Part shown: positions 36,114 to 48,500 of the stretch, in pieces
How the letters are laid out: each line of letters begins with the position of its first letter
Position numbering within the stretch: position 1 is the stretch's first letter
NCBI GenBank assembly: GCA_035771175.1
Contig: CM069598.1
Span: forward strand, 2,695,931-2,759,930
Source: Paratinospora sagittata
Lineage: Eukaryota > Streptophyta > Magnoliopsida > Ranunculales > Menispermaceae
Direction: 5' to 3'
DNA length: 64,000 nucleotides
The notes under the pieces: generated by a model
What the model was told of the DNA's origin: nothing
The model's input: only the letters and a program-made list of their open reading frames with translations
Databases searched by the model: none
Made by a program: the position numbers and the translations under genes

Positions 36114-38692
36114 TTAATCCAAGTTTCGCTTAGTCACAGTTGAATTGAGGGACTTGGGCACCCCTGAAAGTCGCAGTCGCAAGACTAGATACAAAGCAGG
36201 GCCCAAGAATGGAATGAGTGTTAAAGGCAGAATCCAAGAACCTTTATCCGACCTGCAGAGATGAAAATATTTACTTAAATTTAAGAGATGAAATGTAAGT
36301 GTAACAGTGACAGGCAAACCTAAGTAGAGAGGAAATTCATGAGAAAAGTCCCATTGATCATATTCAGTGCGAGAATGTTTTTGTTGAAATATATTTGTAA
36401 ACAAATATATCTACCTATGAGAATTGGTTTTTCATTAAAATATGTTTTTCTGAACATCCAAAGAGTCCTCTGACATATAGAAAAATAAACTAAAATCGAA
36501 ATCTCTGAGAGTCTTGTGCAAGATTTGTAGAATTTGATGTTAACCCTTTGGGAGTCATGTAGTATAAAACGAATTCACTACTAAAAAATAAGGACTGCTT
36601 CTGTTTCTTGAGCAATTATAGTGTCGCAATCTCTATTTTGGCTCTTTGGCTCTTTCTAGGAACTTTGCATGGTGTTTTGATCATACATCTTCAATTATGA
36701 TAACAAAGAAAAAAAAAAACTTTATTGTGGTTTCAAATTGATCATCTTTTGTTGCCAAAGTAATAACATATGTTCTCACCATTTTCGAGCAGTCATGTCA
36801 TTATATACCCAAAAAGGAGCGAAGGTTGATAGAAGAGTGAAATCAAGGCATGTGATGTGGATCTGCAATGCAGAATAAGCGTCACTAGAAGCTCATATAA
36901 AACTTCAGCAGATCAGAGAATCAAACCATCAAATTATGAATATGTAACGAACTATTATAATTTCATTAGAGTAAACCATCATGATAGTGAACATACTCGG
37001 TGCTTGTAAGTTAAAGTAAGGTAGTGAACGGAAAAAAAAAAAATAAAAAAAAATGGAGAACCAATGCAAACTTACAAATTTACTTTCTCTGAAGTACTGG
37101 GAGAATTCTTTCCACACGTCTCCATTGGCAAGAACTGCATATGAGATTACACCTAAACCTGCAGCAGCCAACACCTGATGTGCAAGCCAATTACTTATCC
37201 TTACAAATCCAATAAAAGAAATTACATATGTGATTAAATGAAAATACGTATGAAGAAGATTGTGCTTAGAACCAAAATGAGAAGAAGCTAAACTCAATTG
37301 CAGTTCTTGTACATTGAGAAAATTCACACCAATTCATATATATTTTCATGAATGAAACAAAAAAAAAAATGTAGGTAGTACTGGCTTCATACCCCAGCAG
37401 TTAATTTTGATTCCAAAAAGTTCAAAGGCCACTTCTCAATCTCATCTTCTTCAACAGGAGGCGGCGGCGGTCTCCAAAGAACAAAATATGGAAGAAGAGC
37501 ATATGCTCCACCAAAGAACGAAGCCACAAGGAATGGCCATACAGGGATTTTGCTTTTTGAGCTGCAAATTCAAAATCACTGGATAACATCAGATTCGTTT
37601 AGCATTTTGGCATTCATCAAATGAAGAGAAATATTCACATCTGGTGTGTTAAAATTATAAAATACTCTCAAATCAAGAAAATAAATCAAAAGAATTGCAA
37701 GTACTGATAAAATTTCTGTTGGACTGAGCATTAGCCTGATCACCTTCTACCACTTGGAAGCAGAAGCATGCTATAAACTAAGGGCCACAATCCCATGATG
37801 TACCATAGGCACACAAGCACCTCATTCATCTTAAATCCATCATCTCCCTTTAAGTTCAGTAGCTTCTCCAAGAAATACATGTCCCTAGCCTGGAAAAACC
37901 TCAAAAGTTAAGTTATAGTACAAAAACAAAGACTAAATAGAAATTTTATTCGATAACTGATCTAATACATCAATCTTAACATCCTTCTCCAACTATTCTG
38001 AATTTAACTTCAATTACTTAAACAGACCTTGTTCCATCTTCTAAGATCATTTTTCCATCCATTTTATATCATCTACTTGACAATATGTGCAGTGAAAATG
38101 GAGTTTCTCGAAATTCTATGTTTTCTCAAACCCATTTCTACTAATGAATGTTTTGAACTAAAATATAAATACAAACAAACCAAATGCATCACCATGACTG
38201 AATTAACAAATAACTAATGTAGTTCAAATGAAATTTTAAGAGCAAAACAGATTCTACTGGAGTCTGGTTCGGCGTGAGGACGAAAACATAGTACATGAGT
38301 GCAGCCCACAATCCAAAGAGCAGAACCGAAGTCGTCCAGTCCCTTCCATCCCCACCATCGCCATTACCGTTTCCAAGCTTATTTTCCAAAAAAGACCCTT
38401 CTTTCAATTCTGGGTCTTCTGATTTTTCAACACTATCAAATGAACTCTGATAAATCTGGAAACAAGCCCTTCTTCTTCCAAAAGAGGGAAACCCAGAAGA
38501 GATTGAAGAAATGCTAGGGTTTAAGCTCTTGAGAAATGATATTTTAGAGTTATGGGCTTTGGAATTAGATTGCAATGAAACTATAATGATTTGGGGTTTG
38601 GTTATCAGAGGAGAAGAGGAAGAAAAATTGCAGGAAATGAGGTTAGAATTAGGTGACATTCTGGAGATAAGAGAGCAGATGACGGGAGCCAA
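36114..38692 (-). CDS. Conserved plastid-type multi-spanning membrane protein of unknown function
   Basis: Six exons (38692-38258, 37889-37744, 37561-37393, 37174-37076, 36862-36780, 36252-36114) join in phase to 356 residues. The first 75 are rich in Ser, Asn and Ile and poor in acidic residues, like a chloroplast transit peptide. A Gly/Asp-rich linker and about six hydrophobic segments follow: SVLLFGLWAALMYYVF, LWYIMGLWPLVYSMLLL, PVWPFLVASFFGGAYALLP, a glycine-rich helix, FTLLSTFAPFWVY and ILPLTLIPFLGPALYLVL. A PPPPP stretch lies between segments. I recall closely similar uncharacterised proteins in other plants but can assign no function. It is divergent from the SET gene, with 308 bases between start codons. 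Confidence 0.88.
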
Positions 38693-39000
38693 AAAAGAGA
38701 GTTTTTTATTTTTTGGGTGGTTTTCTCAGATAATAGTAGTACTGTAGATGAAAAAGATGATATAACGTATGGGCATTTCTGTCAACTCAAAAAAATGAAA
38801 AGTCCCAAGCATGAATATCTGTGCATGTTTATAATAAAATTTCTTAATTGCTACTTCTACTTAACAGTTAAACATTATAAGATTCCAATTATACCCTTTC
38901 AGTTAACAGTTAAAAACCTCTCATTTCTTTTCTGCTCTCACAACAACAGATAAGGTTCTCCTTTCTACCAGCTCTCCTGCTCTTCCTGTCTGTAGTAGCC
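38693..39000. promoter_or_regulatory. Shared divergent promoter of membrane-protein and SET genes
   Basis: 308 bases separate the two start codons, so both genes must take their promoters from this stretch. It is AT-rich with no obvious TATA box or G-box. Both products are probably plastid-targeted. Confidence 0.5.
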
Positions 39001-41718
39001 ATGGTTGAAGCTTCTAGAATCTTCTATCTGATGCTTCTGCCTCATATTTCACAAAACCCTTCTCCAATTAGACCAAGAAGATTTGCTTCTCCTATTACAC
39101 TACAGAGGAATTTAATTCGTTGTTCCACATCCACAGCATCTAATGAGAGCTCCAGAGTCACTGCAACCCAGAAAATTCCTTGGGGTTGCGAAGCTGATTC
39201 GCTGGAAAATGCGTCGGCGCTGCAGAAATGGTTATCAGATTCGGGTCTGCCACCACAAAAAATGGGAATTAAAAGGGTGGAAGTGGGGGAGAGAGGCTTG
39301 GTTGCTTTGAAGAATATAAGGAAGGGGGAAAAATTGCTTTTTGTTCCTCCATCTCTCATTATTAGCGCAGATTCGGTAAGATTTGAAGAATTTGGTTTCA
39401 AATGTACTGGCTTTTATCTAAATTTTTCTGGGTATTTCCAATCTGAAAGTTCTGTTATGTTAATCCTGTTTAATAGATGAACAATGGAGTGTGTCCAACA
39501 CTGAGTTGGTTCCTGATTGTTGAAACATTAGATTAGCTGTTGAGAAATTTCAGGGGCTAAGAAGTTAAAGAGTTATTCTGAAAATGCAGTATTTAGTACA
39601 CAATGGAGAATGCTAGTGTTTTTTTTGGGCTAACCCAAATGTTAATATCTATATTCGCGCTTGGTAAACATAGTTAGCCCCTACCTGACAATCTATCGCT
39701 TTTGGGTTCAGTGGTTTCTAACAATATTAAGTATAAGAAAGTAGTTGAAATATTTCTTCTTTTATTGTTTTGTTTATACCTTGTTTGGGTTGTAAGGAAT
39801 GGAGCTGCTTAGAAGCGGGTGAAGTGTTAAAGAGAAACTTTGTACCTGATTGGCCATTGCTTGCGACTTACCTGATTAGTGAAGCAAGTCTCATGGACTC
39901 TTCAAGTTGGAGTAATTATATCTCAGCCTTGCCTCGACAACCTTACTCACTTTTATATTGGTATGTGTTTATCCTACTTTTAACTCAAAACTTATATGTT
40001 TAAGTGCTTTTGAAGTTTTCCTTTTCTCACTACAGAAGAGTGTACTCTCAGATTTTCTCCCTACAGCCTCTGTATGTTATTTCAGGACACGCTCAGAACT
40101 CGATACATATTTAATTGCCTCACAGGTTAGGGAGCGTGCAATTGAAAGGATCAATGATGTGACCGGAACGTATGAATTCTTCTCTTCTTACTTCAAATTT
40201 TGTCACTAATGTATATTTTTTTCATTGGAATTTGTCTATATACCTGTGTCTCTTCCTGCATTTTGCTGTTGTAGGGTGTTTTAGAGTCATAATAATTGGA
40301 AAATGTGTGCCCATCTGCAGGTTCAATGATTTACATCTAAGGATATTTTCAAAGTATCCTCAGTTATTTCCAGAGGAGGTACTGCATACTAAAGAAATAC
40401 TTTAATTTCTACAAAGCTTTTTTATATCATTGAATCTCTAGGAGGACAGAACAGTTGGGTGCTTAAAACTGCTAGATTGACATAATGCATGTTAATTTGA
40501 AGCATCTATTGTGTTCTCAACATAAACAATATGAACAAGATACCAACAATGACCTACTTATTTTGGACATCTGAAATAGATTATACTTTTCCTCCTTGAA
40601 TTATAACTGAAGATTCCACTCACCAAGAATCAACAAGATGGTGATATTAAATATTCATCGTATAAGAATCTTTTTGCTGGGATATTTAACATATTTTTGC
40701 TAACCAGAATGAAACGTATAGGGATAGCCGGATAGACTTATACATGACAGAGTTAACATAGGAGCTGCTCTTGTAAGCCTGATATAGTATGAACCAACTA
40801 AGCCTAAAAGATAACAACCTAGCTTACTTTCATGACAATTTCTTGGCCTCTCCTGTAGAAATGAAATCAAGTTTACTGTTATAGAGCCACTAGATTCATC
40901 ATTTTCTTACTCTCTTTTTCAGTGGTTCAAATAGAGGAATAAATGCACTCTACCCCATAGGTCAAGTTAGAAATTTTCTAATGATGTTGGAAATATACTC
41001 ATCATGTCGTTGAGATTTAAGCTTCTGATTTCAGGTATTCAATATGGAGACTTTCAAATGGTCCTTTGGCATTCTTTTCTCACGTTTGGTGAGTAAGCTG
41101 TAAAGTTCTGTATCCATTCCATGTTATAGCAAAGATGACTCTTGAGTCTTGACTATCATAATATGATTTGTACGGTTGCATTCTCTGTCTGATGTCCTCT
41201 GTTAGTACCTTTTATTTGTATTTATCTGTGCTGTGCTTGAAGATTTTTCACAGGTATTGCAACAAATAATGATTGTTGAAAAAAATGTTAACTGGTGCAA
41301 TTTATCATTTTTGGTCCTTACCTGTAATTACAGGTTCGATTACCCTCCATGGGTGAGAAGGTTGCCTTGGTCCCTTGGGCAGACATGCTTAACCATAGTT
41401 GCGAGGTATCTTCTATCTTACATAATGCAATTCAGTTAGAATCATTTTTTAAAGTTAAGCACTGACTAAAAATCTCTTTGGCTGGTGAGGTAGGTGGAGA
41501 CATGTTTGGATTATAATAAATCTTCAAAGGGAATTGTCTTTACTACTGATCGGCCATATCAACCTGGCGAGCAGGTAAGCAAGTATAATTTTCTTCATTG
41601 CTCATTTATATCCTTGAGGTAAAGAAAATGTAGAATATAAAAGATGAATTTCATGGGTAAGTAAAGCATTCATATGCATTGAATTGGTCTTGTTAGTTTC
41701 AAGTAAGATTACAATTTG

Positions 41719-41760
<42 letters not shown>

Positions 41761-43691
41761 TTTTGAGAAGATACAAGCCCTATACCCATTCCCCCCCCCA
41801 TGGGATGTCGGAACCCTTTGGGTCTCACTAATCCCCACACCAATAAAACAATCAGCCCAACATTCGGTACAGGACATGGACATGGACCCTCCGTGGATCT
41901 GCTACAGCCTTCAAGAAAATGTCGCCTCCATTGGCAACCCAAGACTCACAATTTGAAATATTTTCAAATGAGAGTCTTTTGAAGACACGTGACAACCCAA
42001 TGACTAACTGGTTTGAGCATTGCTCAGAAACCTCAAAAACGAACTAGCAACCGTGAATTAACTCTTAAGACTTTGAGTTGAAACCAGAATGATATCAGTG
42101 AGCAATAAATAATATAATGCCAAGTTGCCAATAATATCTATTTTTCATGCATAAAACCCCTAATTCGTGTAGTGAAGAATCACCTAATGAGGGAAATCAG
42201 CTTCATTTGAGTTGAATTGGCTGTCAGTCTCCATGAAAAATTCAAGTTTCTTACAGACTTAAGTCGATATCATGTCCAGGTCACTAAGTCAACTGAGCCA
42301 TCTCAAGGTTTTGGAAGATTTTGGGCAGTGGTTATCTGAGAATATTTCGGAACTTATTCAGTTTATTCTGGGCAAGTCTCTGTCAAACCATATATGAGAC
42401 ATTTTGGTGTTAAATTATTAAGTAAATGTATTAATCAAAGGCTTTGTTAGCATGGGCTCTAGCTTTTGCTCATGTTATTGGTTTTTTGGCAGGTTTTTAT
42501 ATCATATGGCAAGAAATCTAATGGGGAGCTATTACTCTCATATGGATTTGTTCCAAAGGAGGGCACTAATCCTACCGATTCAGTCGAGTTGTCATTGGCA
42601 ATTGATAAATCTGATAAATGTTACAAGGAGAAATTGGAAGCCTTAAGGAAGTTCGGCTTGTCTGCGTGAGTAAATTTCTCCTAGAAACTGCATTCCAATA
42701 TGGTTGATTATCTTAAAATCGTGCTATTTTCGTCCATACCAACCACATCAAATTTATGACAATGTTAAATATATGGATGTTTCTCTAAGAACTATTGACA
42801 ACCCCATTTTCCTTCTGGACAGGTCTCAAAGGTTTCCTCTGCAAATCATTGGTTGGCCTTTGGAGTTGATGGCATTTGCCTATTTAGCTGTTAGTCCTCC
42901 AAATATGATTAGGCAATTTGAGGAGGTATATATATGATAGTTTTGCCTTTATGTGTTGCAGTAAAATTTTATAAAATGTTCTTATTCCATTAACACTCTT
43001 TAGAGAATCATACAAATATTTGTAACAGATGGCAGCTGCTGCATCAAATAAGACGACAACTAAGAAGAACATTAGATACCCGGAATTGGAAGAAGAAGCA
43101 CTACAGCTCATATTGGATACTTGTGAATCTAGCATATCAAAGTACACAAAGTTCCTCCAGGTTAGAATCAATGAATGGATGCAGTTCCCTTTGTGAGCAT
43201 TTGCAAAAAAGTGTTTCTAATTGATTCATGTGCATTGGCTGCATATATGTTTTCTTTCATTAGAGCACTTTAATAAGATGGGTAATTCTGTCATCCTTGT
43301 TACTTGGAACAGGGAAGTGGGTCGCTCGATTTGGACGTTACATCTCCGAAGCAAATCAACCGAAAACTGTTTCTAAAACAACTAGCAATAGATCTTTGCA
43401 ACAGTGAAAGGAGGATATTATTTCGCACTCAATATGTAAGACTTCAAAACCTCATTCTTACAGTTTTCAAACAGTCTTAGGCCTTAAGTTGATGAGTTTA
43501 ACAGTACGTAGTTGCTGATATACATTGTTTTCGCCTTTTCTTTTCATATTATTATTATTTTTTTAAATTCAATGGTAGTAATGGTTTTGGTCTCTGGAAA
43601 CCAGATTCTGCGAAGGAGGTTGCGGGACATGAGAACTGGTGAATTGAGAGCTCTAAGGATACTAGACGGATTCAAGAAGCTTTTCAAATGA
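39001..43691 (+). CDS. Rubisco-methyltransferase-like SET domain protein (At5g14260 type), chloroplast
   Basis: Twelve exons (39001-39375, 39797-39960, 40086-40169, 40321-40378, 41035-41088, 41334-41405, 41494-41574, 42493-42665, 42823-42925, 43029-43160, 43313-43435, 43605-43691) join with all phases matching to 501 residues. The N-terminal 50 residues look like a transit peptide. The split SET domain follows: the GERGLVALKNIRKGEKLLFVP start, a long insert (iSET), ADMLNHSCE at 261-269 and EQVFISYGKKSNGELLLSYGF around Y301. The C-terminal Rubis-subs-bind part runs from about 330. SET proteins of this class transfer methyl groups from SAM to lysines of plastid proteins; the substrate of this subtype is not known to me. 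Intron 7 holds a SINE with perfect target duplication. Confidence 0.93.
41711..41961 (-). mobile_element. SINE-related insertion with perfect 14-bp target duplication, in SET-gene intron 7
   Basis: ACAATTTGAAATAT occurs at 41711-41724 and 41948-41961. The insert, read on the minus strand, shares its 3' part with the 33.5 kb SINE (GGGATTAGTGAG, TCCGACATCCC, CTTGTATCTTCTC then A run), but its first 100 bases differ and show no clear B-box. On the plus strand the tail continues from T13 into a long (AT)n run. Confidence 0.8.
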
Positions 43692-44685
43692 GATAACAAG
43701 ATAGAATTACTGTTCAATTTCAAGGCAGAGGGGAAGGACTATCTATATCATGTACAAACTCCCACTATAACTACTGGCATGATGAATTTTTCTGTTGATT
43801 TTAAGTCATGATCTCCTTGTCAAAAACATGCAAAATATAAAAATATATCATATAGTAACTTAATAAGTAATGATTAATAACATGAAAAAAAACATAAGCA
43901 AATACATGATACTCCACTTGGTACAAGCAAGGTTAATTGTGGCGCATATTTATTTTAATGATAACTTGATATGCATTGTTGGGTTTTCATCTATTATCTA
44001 TAGTTTTGAGGTGAAAACCATGAGATAAGGTAAGAGGTCTTAGGTTTCCAAGGTTTCCAAGTCTTATTAGATGTTTAGTATTTATCTCTTGACAGAAACA
44101 CGCGAGGGACTTGTATTACTGCCAAGTAGGTTTGGCAAGCAATTACTAGAGATGAACACGTAGGCGCGGCCTTGCGGGCAAGTGCCAGGTGATTGTCGTC
44201 CACAGTTTTGTTTGGTACATAGTGATCGAATACATCGGTTTTAATTGCTTAAAATTGTCGAAGAAGGAAGGGAGGGAAAGAAGAAGAAATTTGGAAGATG
44301 GAAAGAGGAGGAGGAGAAGAAGACAAAGGAGGAGGACGTAAGCCAGTAGTTGAAGGGTGCGAGGGAGAGCACGATGATGAAGAATGCAAGATGATGTTGA
44401 TGATGAGGTTGAGGAGAGAAAATAAGAAGCGGAGAGAAGAAGAGAGAGGAGGGAGTGGAAGACGGGTCGGGTAATGTGGGTGAAAAATGGTGAAAAATGT
44501 CCCGGTGCAACCCAGCAAGCTCATCACTTTAAATGTTTAGTTCATCAACCTGCCCCTACCACCAACTAGCACAAAGAGAAATACATTTACGATCTAAAAA
44601 TTATATTTAAAATTATACGGTGAGTAGAGAATATTTTTTTCTCTTTCATGATGCGGTGATGTCCACATCAGCTTAAATATAGATT

Positions 44686-44740
<55 letters not shown>
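43692..44740. other. Intergenic region with polypurine tract and TA microsatellite
   Basis: This is the 3' side of the SET gene. Bases 44255-44465 are almost pure purine (GAAGAAGG/GAGGAGGAG types) on the plus strand. At 44687-44740 there is a (TA)n microsatellite. Open frames on the minus strand across the purine tract are low-complexity and not called. Confidence 0.5.
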
Positions 44741-44743
<3 letters not shown>

Positions 44744-44930
44744 AGCTTCACTATTATGAATAATTGTCAGTATATCCTGGGCTATTGTATTCCAGTTTAC
44801 TAATAATATTGTTTATTGTTTTCTCTAAAAAAGATATATATATATATACATATATATGCTAGCTTTACTGTTATGAATAATGGTCAGTATATCCTGTGCT
44901 ATTGTATTCCAGTTTACTAATAAAATCGTT
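44741..44930 (+). repeat. Two direct copies of a 73-base unit separated by TA repeats
   Basis: The unit starting GCCAGCTTCACTATTATG at 44741 and ending near 44812 is repeated from 44858 (GCTAGCTTTACTGTTATG) to about 44930 with only a few changes. Shared parts include TCAGTATATCCTG and GCTATTGTATTCCAGTTTAC. Both copies follow a (TA)n tract. Confidence 0.75.
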
Positions 44931-45213
44931 AGTGATATAGTTATACATAATACTATTTTTCTATATATTATTTTGAGAAAGCTATATATAACATTTCTTA
45001 TATAGTAACATGTTTTTATATATATTTCTTTCCCTGGTTTTGTTTGTTAAATTTTGCATGATTAAAGTTATTAAATATTTACCAATGTACTTCTTTTGCC
45101 TTTGTAAATTAAAAAAATATTAATTTAACTATAAATTTTGTAATTTTATGTACAATTATATATGTATATTTATTGAATATTAATATTTTACAGATCTTAA
45201 AATATATAATAAA

Positions 45214-45250
<37 letters not shown>

Positions 45251-45531
45251 CACACATCTTAAGATAGAAAATAAATGATCCCATGAACAGATATATTGTA
45301 ATTAAATTACTATTTTTCATTGTTATTAATATTAAACATACACATTTATAATTTCTTTTGTTATATTATTTAATTGTTACGGCGTTAATTAAATAAACTG
45401 GTGACTGTTATTAGTCCTGTATTAATTACCCGCCACCGCCGGGGGAGGCTATTCTACCATTACTTCGAAATTTGTACGGAGCTTTTAAAACAGTTCTTTC
45501 GAGCATAGTTGCCACCATTTCTCCATAAAAA
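44931..45531. other. AT-rich promoter side of the SAWADEE gene
   Basis: Very AT-rich, with an (AT)n microsatellite at about 45219-45248. The last 100 bases before ATG are GC-richer and are the likely 5' UTR. Confidence 0.4.
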
Positions 45532-48500
45532 ATGGGGTCAAAAAGCCCTAGTTCCGGCAAGACTCCGGCCATAAACTTAGATTTCTGCTCATCGGACGAC
45601 GCCTGGTACGGTGTTGAACTGGTTCTGCAAGACGAGACTCTTATCGTTAAGTACTGCGACTTCTCTGATGAGTTCAACGATCGGTTCAGTGCCGGAGATT
45701 TCAAGAGTGCGAAAGAAGTGGAAGAATTTGCAGAGAGGTTTCGTCCAACTTCGTTGCAGTTGCAGGATGAGGAGTGCCGGAAAGTGTTCGAGGGAGTGCG
45801 CGTTTGTGTTTCTCATAAGTTTTCTGATTACGACTTTAGGTTCTTTGATGCAATCGTTGAAGCAGTAAGTTCAATTCTTTGAAATTAAGGAAGAGATCTT
45901 ATTTTTTTCTTCCAGATTTATTGAACAAATTTAGTGTATTGGAAATGCGTATATTAAGATTGATATGTGGCAAAACATTAGCTGGGTTTGGTTTGTGATT
46001 CAAAAACAAGAATATAATCTGAAAACAAAAATTTCAGAAAACAACCTTTTATCATTTTCTGAAAACAAGTTGCTTTCTTGGTAAATTTTTTGAAAATTGT
46101 TTTCGGATACGACTAATAAACACATTTTCCTTTCTTCTTTTTTCGGATTTTCAGATACACAAAATTGTGTCGGAATCGCAAACCAAATGCCAAAGGCAGA
46201 ATTATAAATGAACATTTTTGAGAAATGGTAGGAGTAGCTTTAGTTGAGGATAAAATGATAGAAAATTGATTAAGATGGTTTGGACACGTACAACAAGTAC
46301 CTATAGATGCTCCAGTTAGGAAGAACGACCTATCAACAATTCACAGTAAGGATATAGGTAAAGGAAGATTTAAAATAACATTGACATTTGACAAAAATAA
46401 TTAAGAAAGATATAATTACTTGTAATTTAAATGTTGACGTAGCCCTTGATAGAATGGAGTGGAGGAAGCATATTCGTGTAGGTGACCTCATGTAGTTAGA
46501 GAAAGGCTTAGTTGAGCTGAGTATTTTTTCACAATTCGTTGATTCATTTAGTTGTATATGTGATCTATTTCATGGAACTCACATTTGAATCTTTCTGCAA
46601 ATGTGTGATCATGAAAGCAAGTTAGAAGCATCATTTGTTTCCCTTGAAAAAATTATTTGTTTGATTCATTATACCTCTGGTAGGTGAATTACAAAGACCA
46701 CATAGTTTCAAATGGTGAAGAAGTGTGCAAATGCACCTTTGAGGTTTTCTGGCAACATGGTCCGAATGCTGGGATCAAGACTTCAACTAGTGTTGAACAT
46801 ATTTGCTTACTTCAACCTGGAAATGCACTATCAAATCCAATATTAGCCAGTTTTTTAAATATTTCAAGAGAGAAAGTTGGGATGAAGTCGTCGCGTGGTT
46901 CTTGTTTCATGGCTTCCAAAGATGGTTCAGTATGTGATGCTGCTACCACTACCAGTCATGACAGAGATCATAGCATAGTGGAAGGATTCATGAAGTCCAA
47001 TTCATGGAAACCCCAGACTGATAAGGATGTTTCAGTGTGTACATCCAGTCATAACAGAGCTCCATCATTGATGAAGTCCACTTCATCTAAACCCCAGACG
47101 TGCCGTTTTAAGGTATGTGTATTATACTTATTACCTTCACATAAGGTTTCATAAGTTTGTATCATCAATTGGGAATAAATCAAGTGTTCTACGTTAATTC
47201 TCTGATCTGTTGTTGTATTTTGAATAATGTGTACAAGGTTGGAGGATCAGTTCTGAAAAGAGCTTCATATTTGCTTTGCTGGCTTTGTAGGAAACAAAGA
47301 CTTCAAAGCGATCAGTTAGTGCTGCACTTGCGAATGAAGGTTTTGATTTTTGTCTGCAGTAGAATATTCTGTACTTAGTAGACATGAACATGTGATTTTC
47401 ATTTTGTACTTTATGAAAACAGGGCAGAGTAGTATTCACTGGAAAAGAAATCATCAGGATGTGGATTTGGGAGGGAAATCCTTTCCTAATTGTAATCTCA
47501 GGGAAGTGGGATTGTGCCATTTTATCTTGATTGAGAATTTGGAAAAGGATTTAGCTCCTTCAACTATGGTGGATTTCGTAAAGAGGCATGTTTCCGTTTT
47601 ATCTCAAGCATATGTTTTTCCATGCTTGTCATCGGAATCATATACAAGGGGAATAATTTCTGTGGATAGTCAAGAGAAGCTCCTAAAGTTATCTGACTTC
47701 TTACATAATCCAGCTCATATGATCTTGTCCTCAAGAGGAAGGTACTTCACTCTTATCTCTTTTTTTTTTATTGTAGTCTAGGAATTAAGACCTTGGAGAG
47801 ATTTATGCATATGTATATCATTGTTTTAGTTCTAAATCCTTAGGGACATGGTATATATGGAACTTAAGAATAAAAAATCGATGTTCTTAAAATGGCCCTT
47901 ATTGGATAGGATATGGTTTGCGTGGCATAAATTTGCATTCCCTGTGCAATACAAGTATTCAGCACCTTGTGAAGCAAAACAAAATATTTGACTCTTGACA
48001 TTCCTGTTTATTCACTGTGCAATGACTTGTATTTTTTTTTTTTTTCATTTATTCCATGCAGACCTTGGGCGATAACTGAGAAGGAAGAGAGACATAATGC
48101 AGTTGGAGTGACACTTGGGAAGTTACAGTCCGGTTCCAAGGTTAGTTTTGGTGTTTTTTTAATTTTTTATTTTATTTTATATATATATATATATATAAAA
48201 CATCCATGATTTTGTGATGTTTGGCTGCCTTCTCGTATTGAAGAGATGGATACTGCCACGTATTGGTGTAATTATGTGAAAATACTGCATAGTTCTAGAT
48301 TTCTCTGTTCTGAACTGCCAACCATGATGGTAAAGCTAGGTCTCCTACAAATTTATTGCTTGCATGAATATACCATTCTTGATTAGGTAGACTTATCTCA
48401 TACTCAAAGGGGTTGTATGTCAAAACAATTTTCCATAAGTGAAGTCTTATAATCAGAAAGGCCCACTGTTTCTTTTTTTTTTTGGCAAATTTTGTTTCAT

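Noticed and set aside
44241..44527. Two overlapping Ser/Pro/Phe-rich minus-strand frames
   Set aside because: They arise from the polypurine tract; low complexity and no start context or partner exons.
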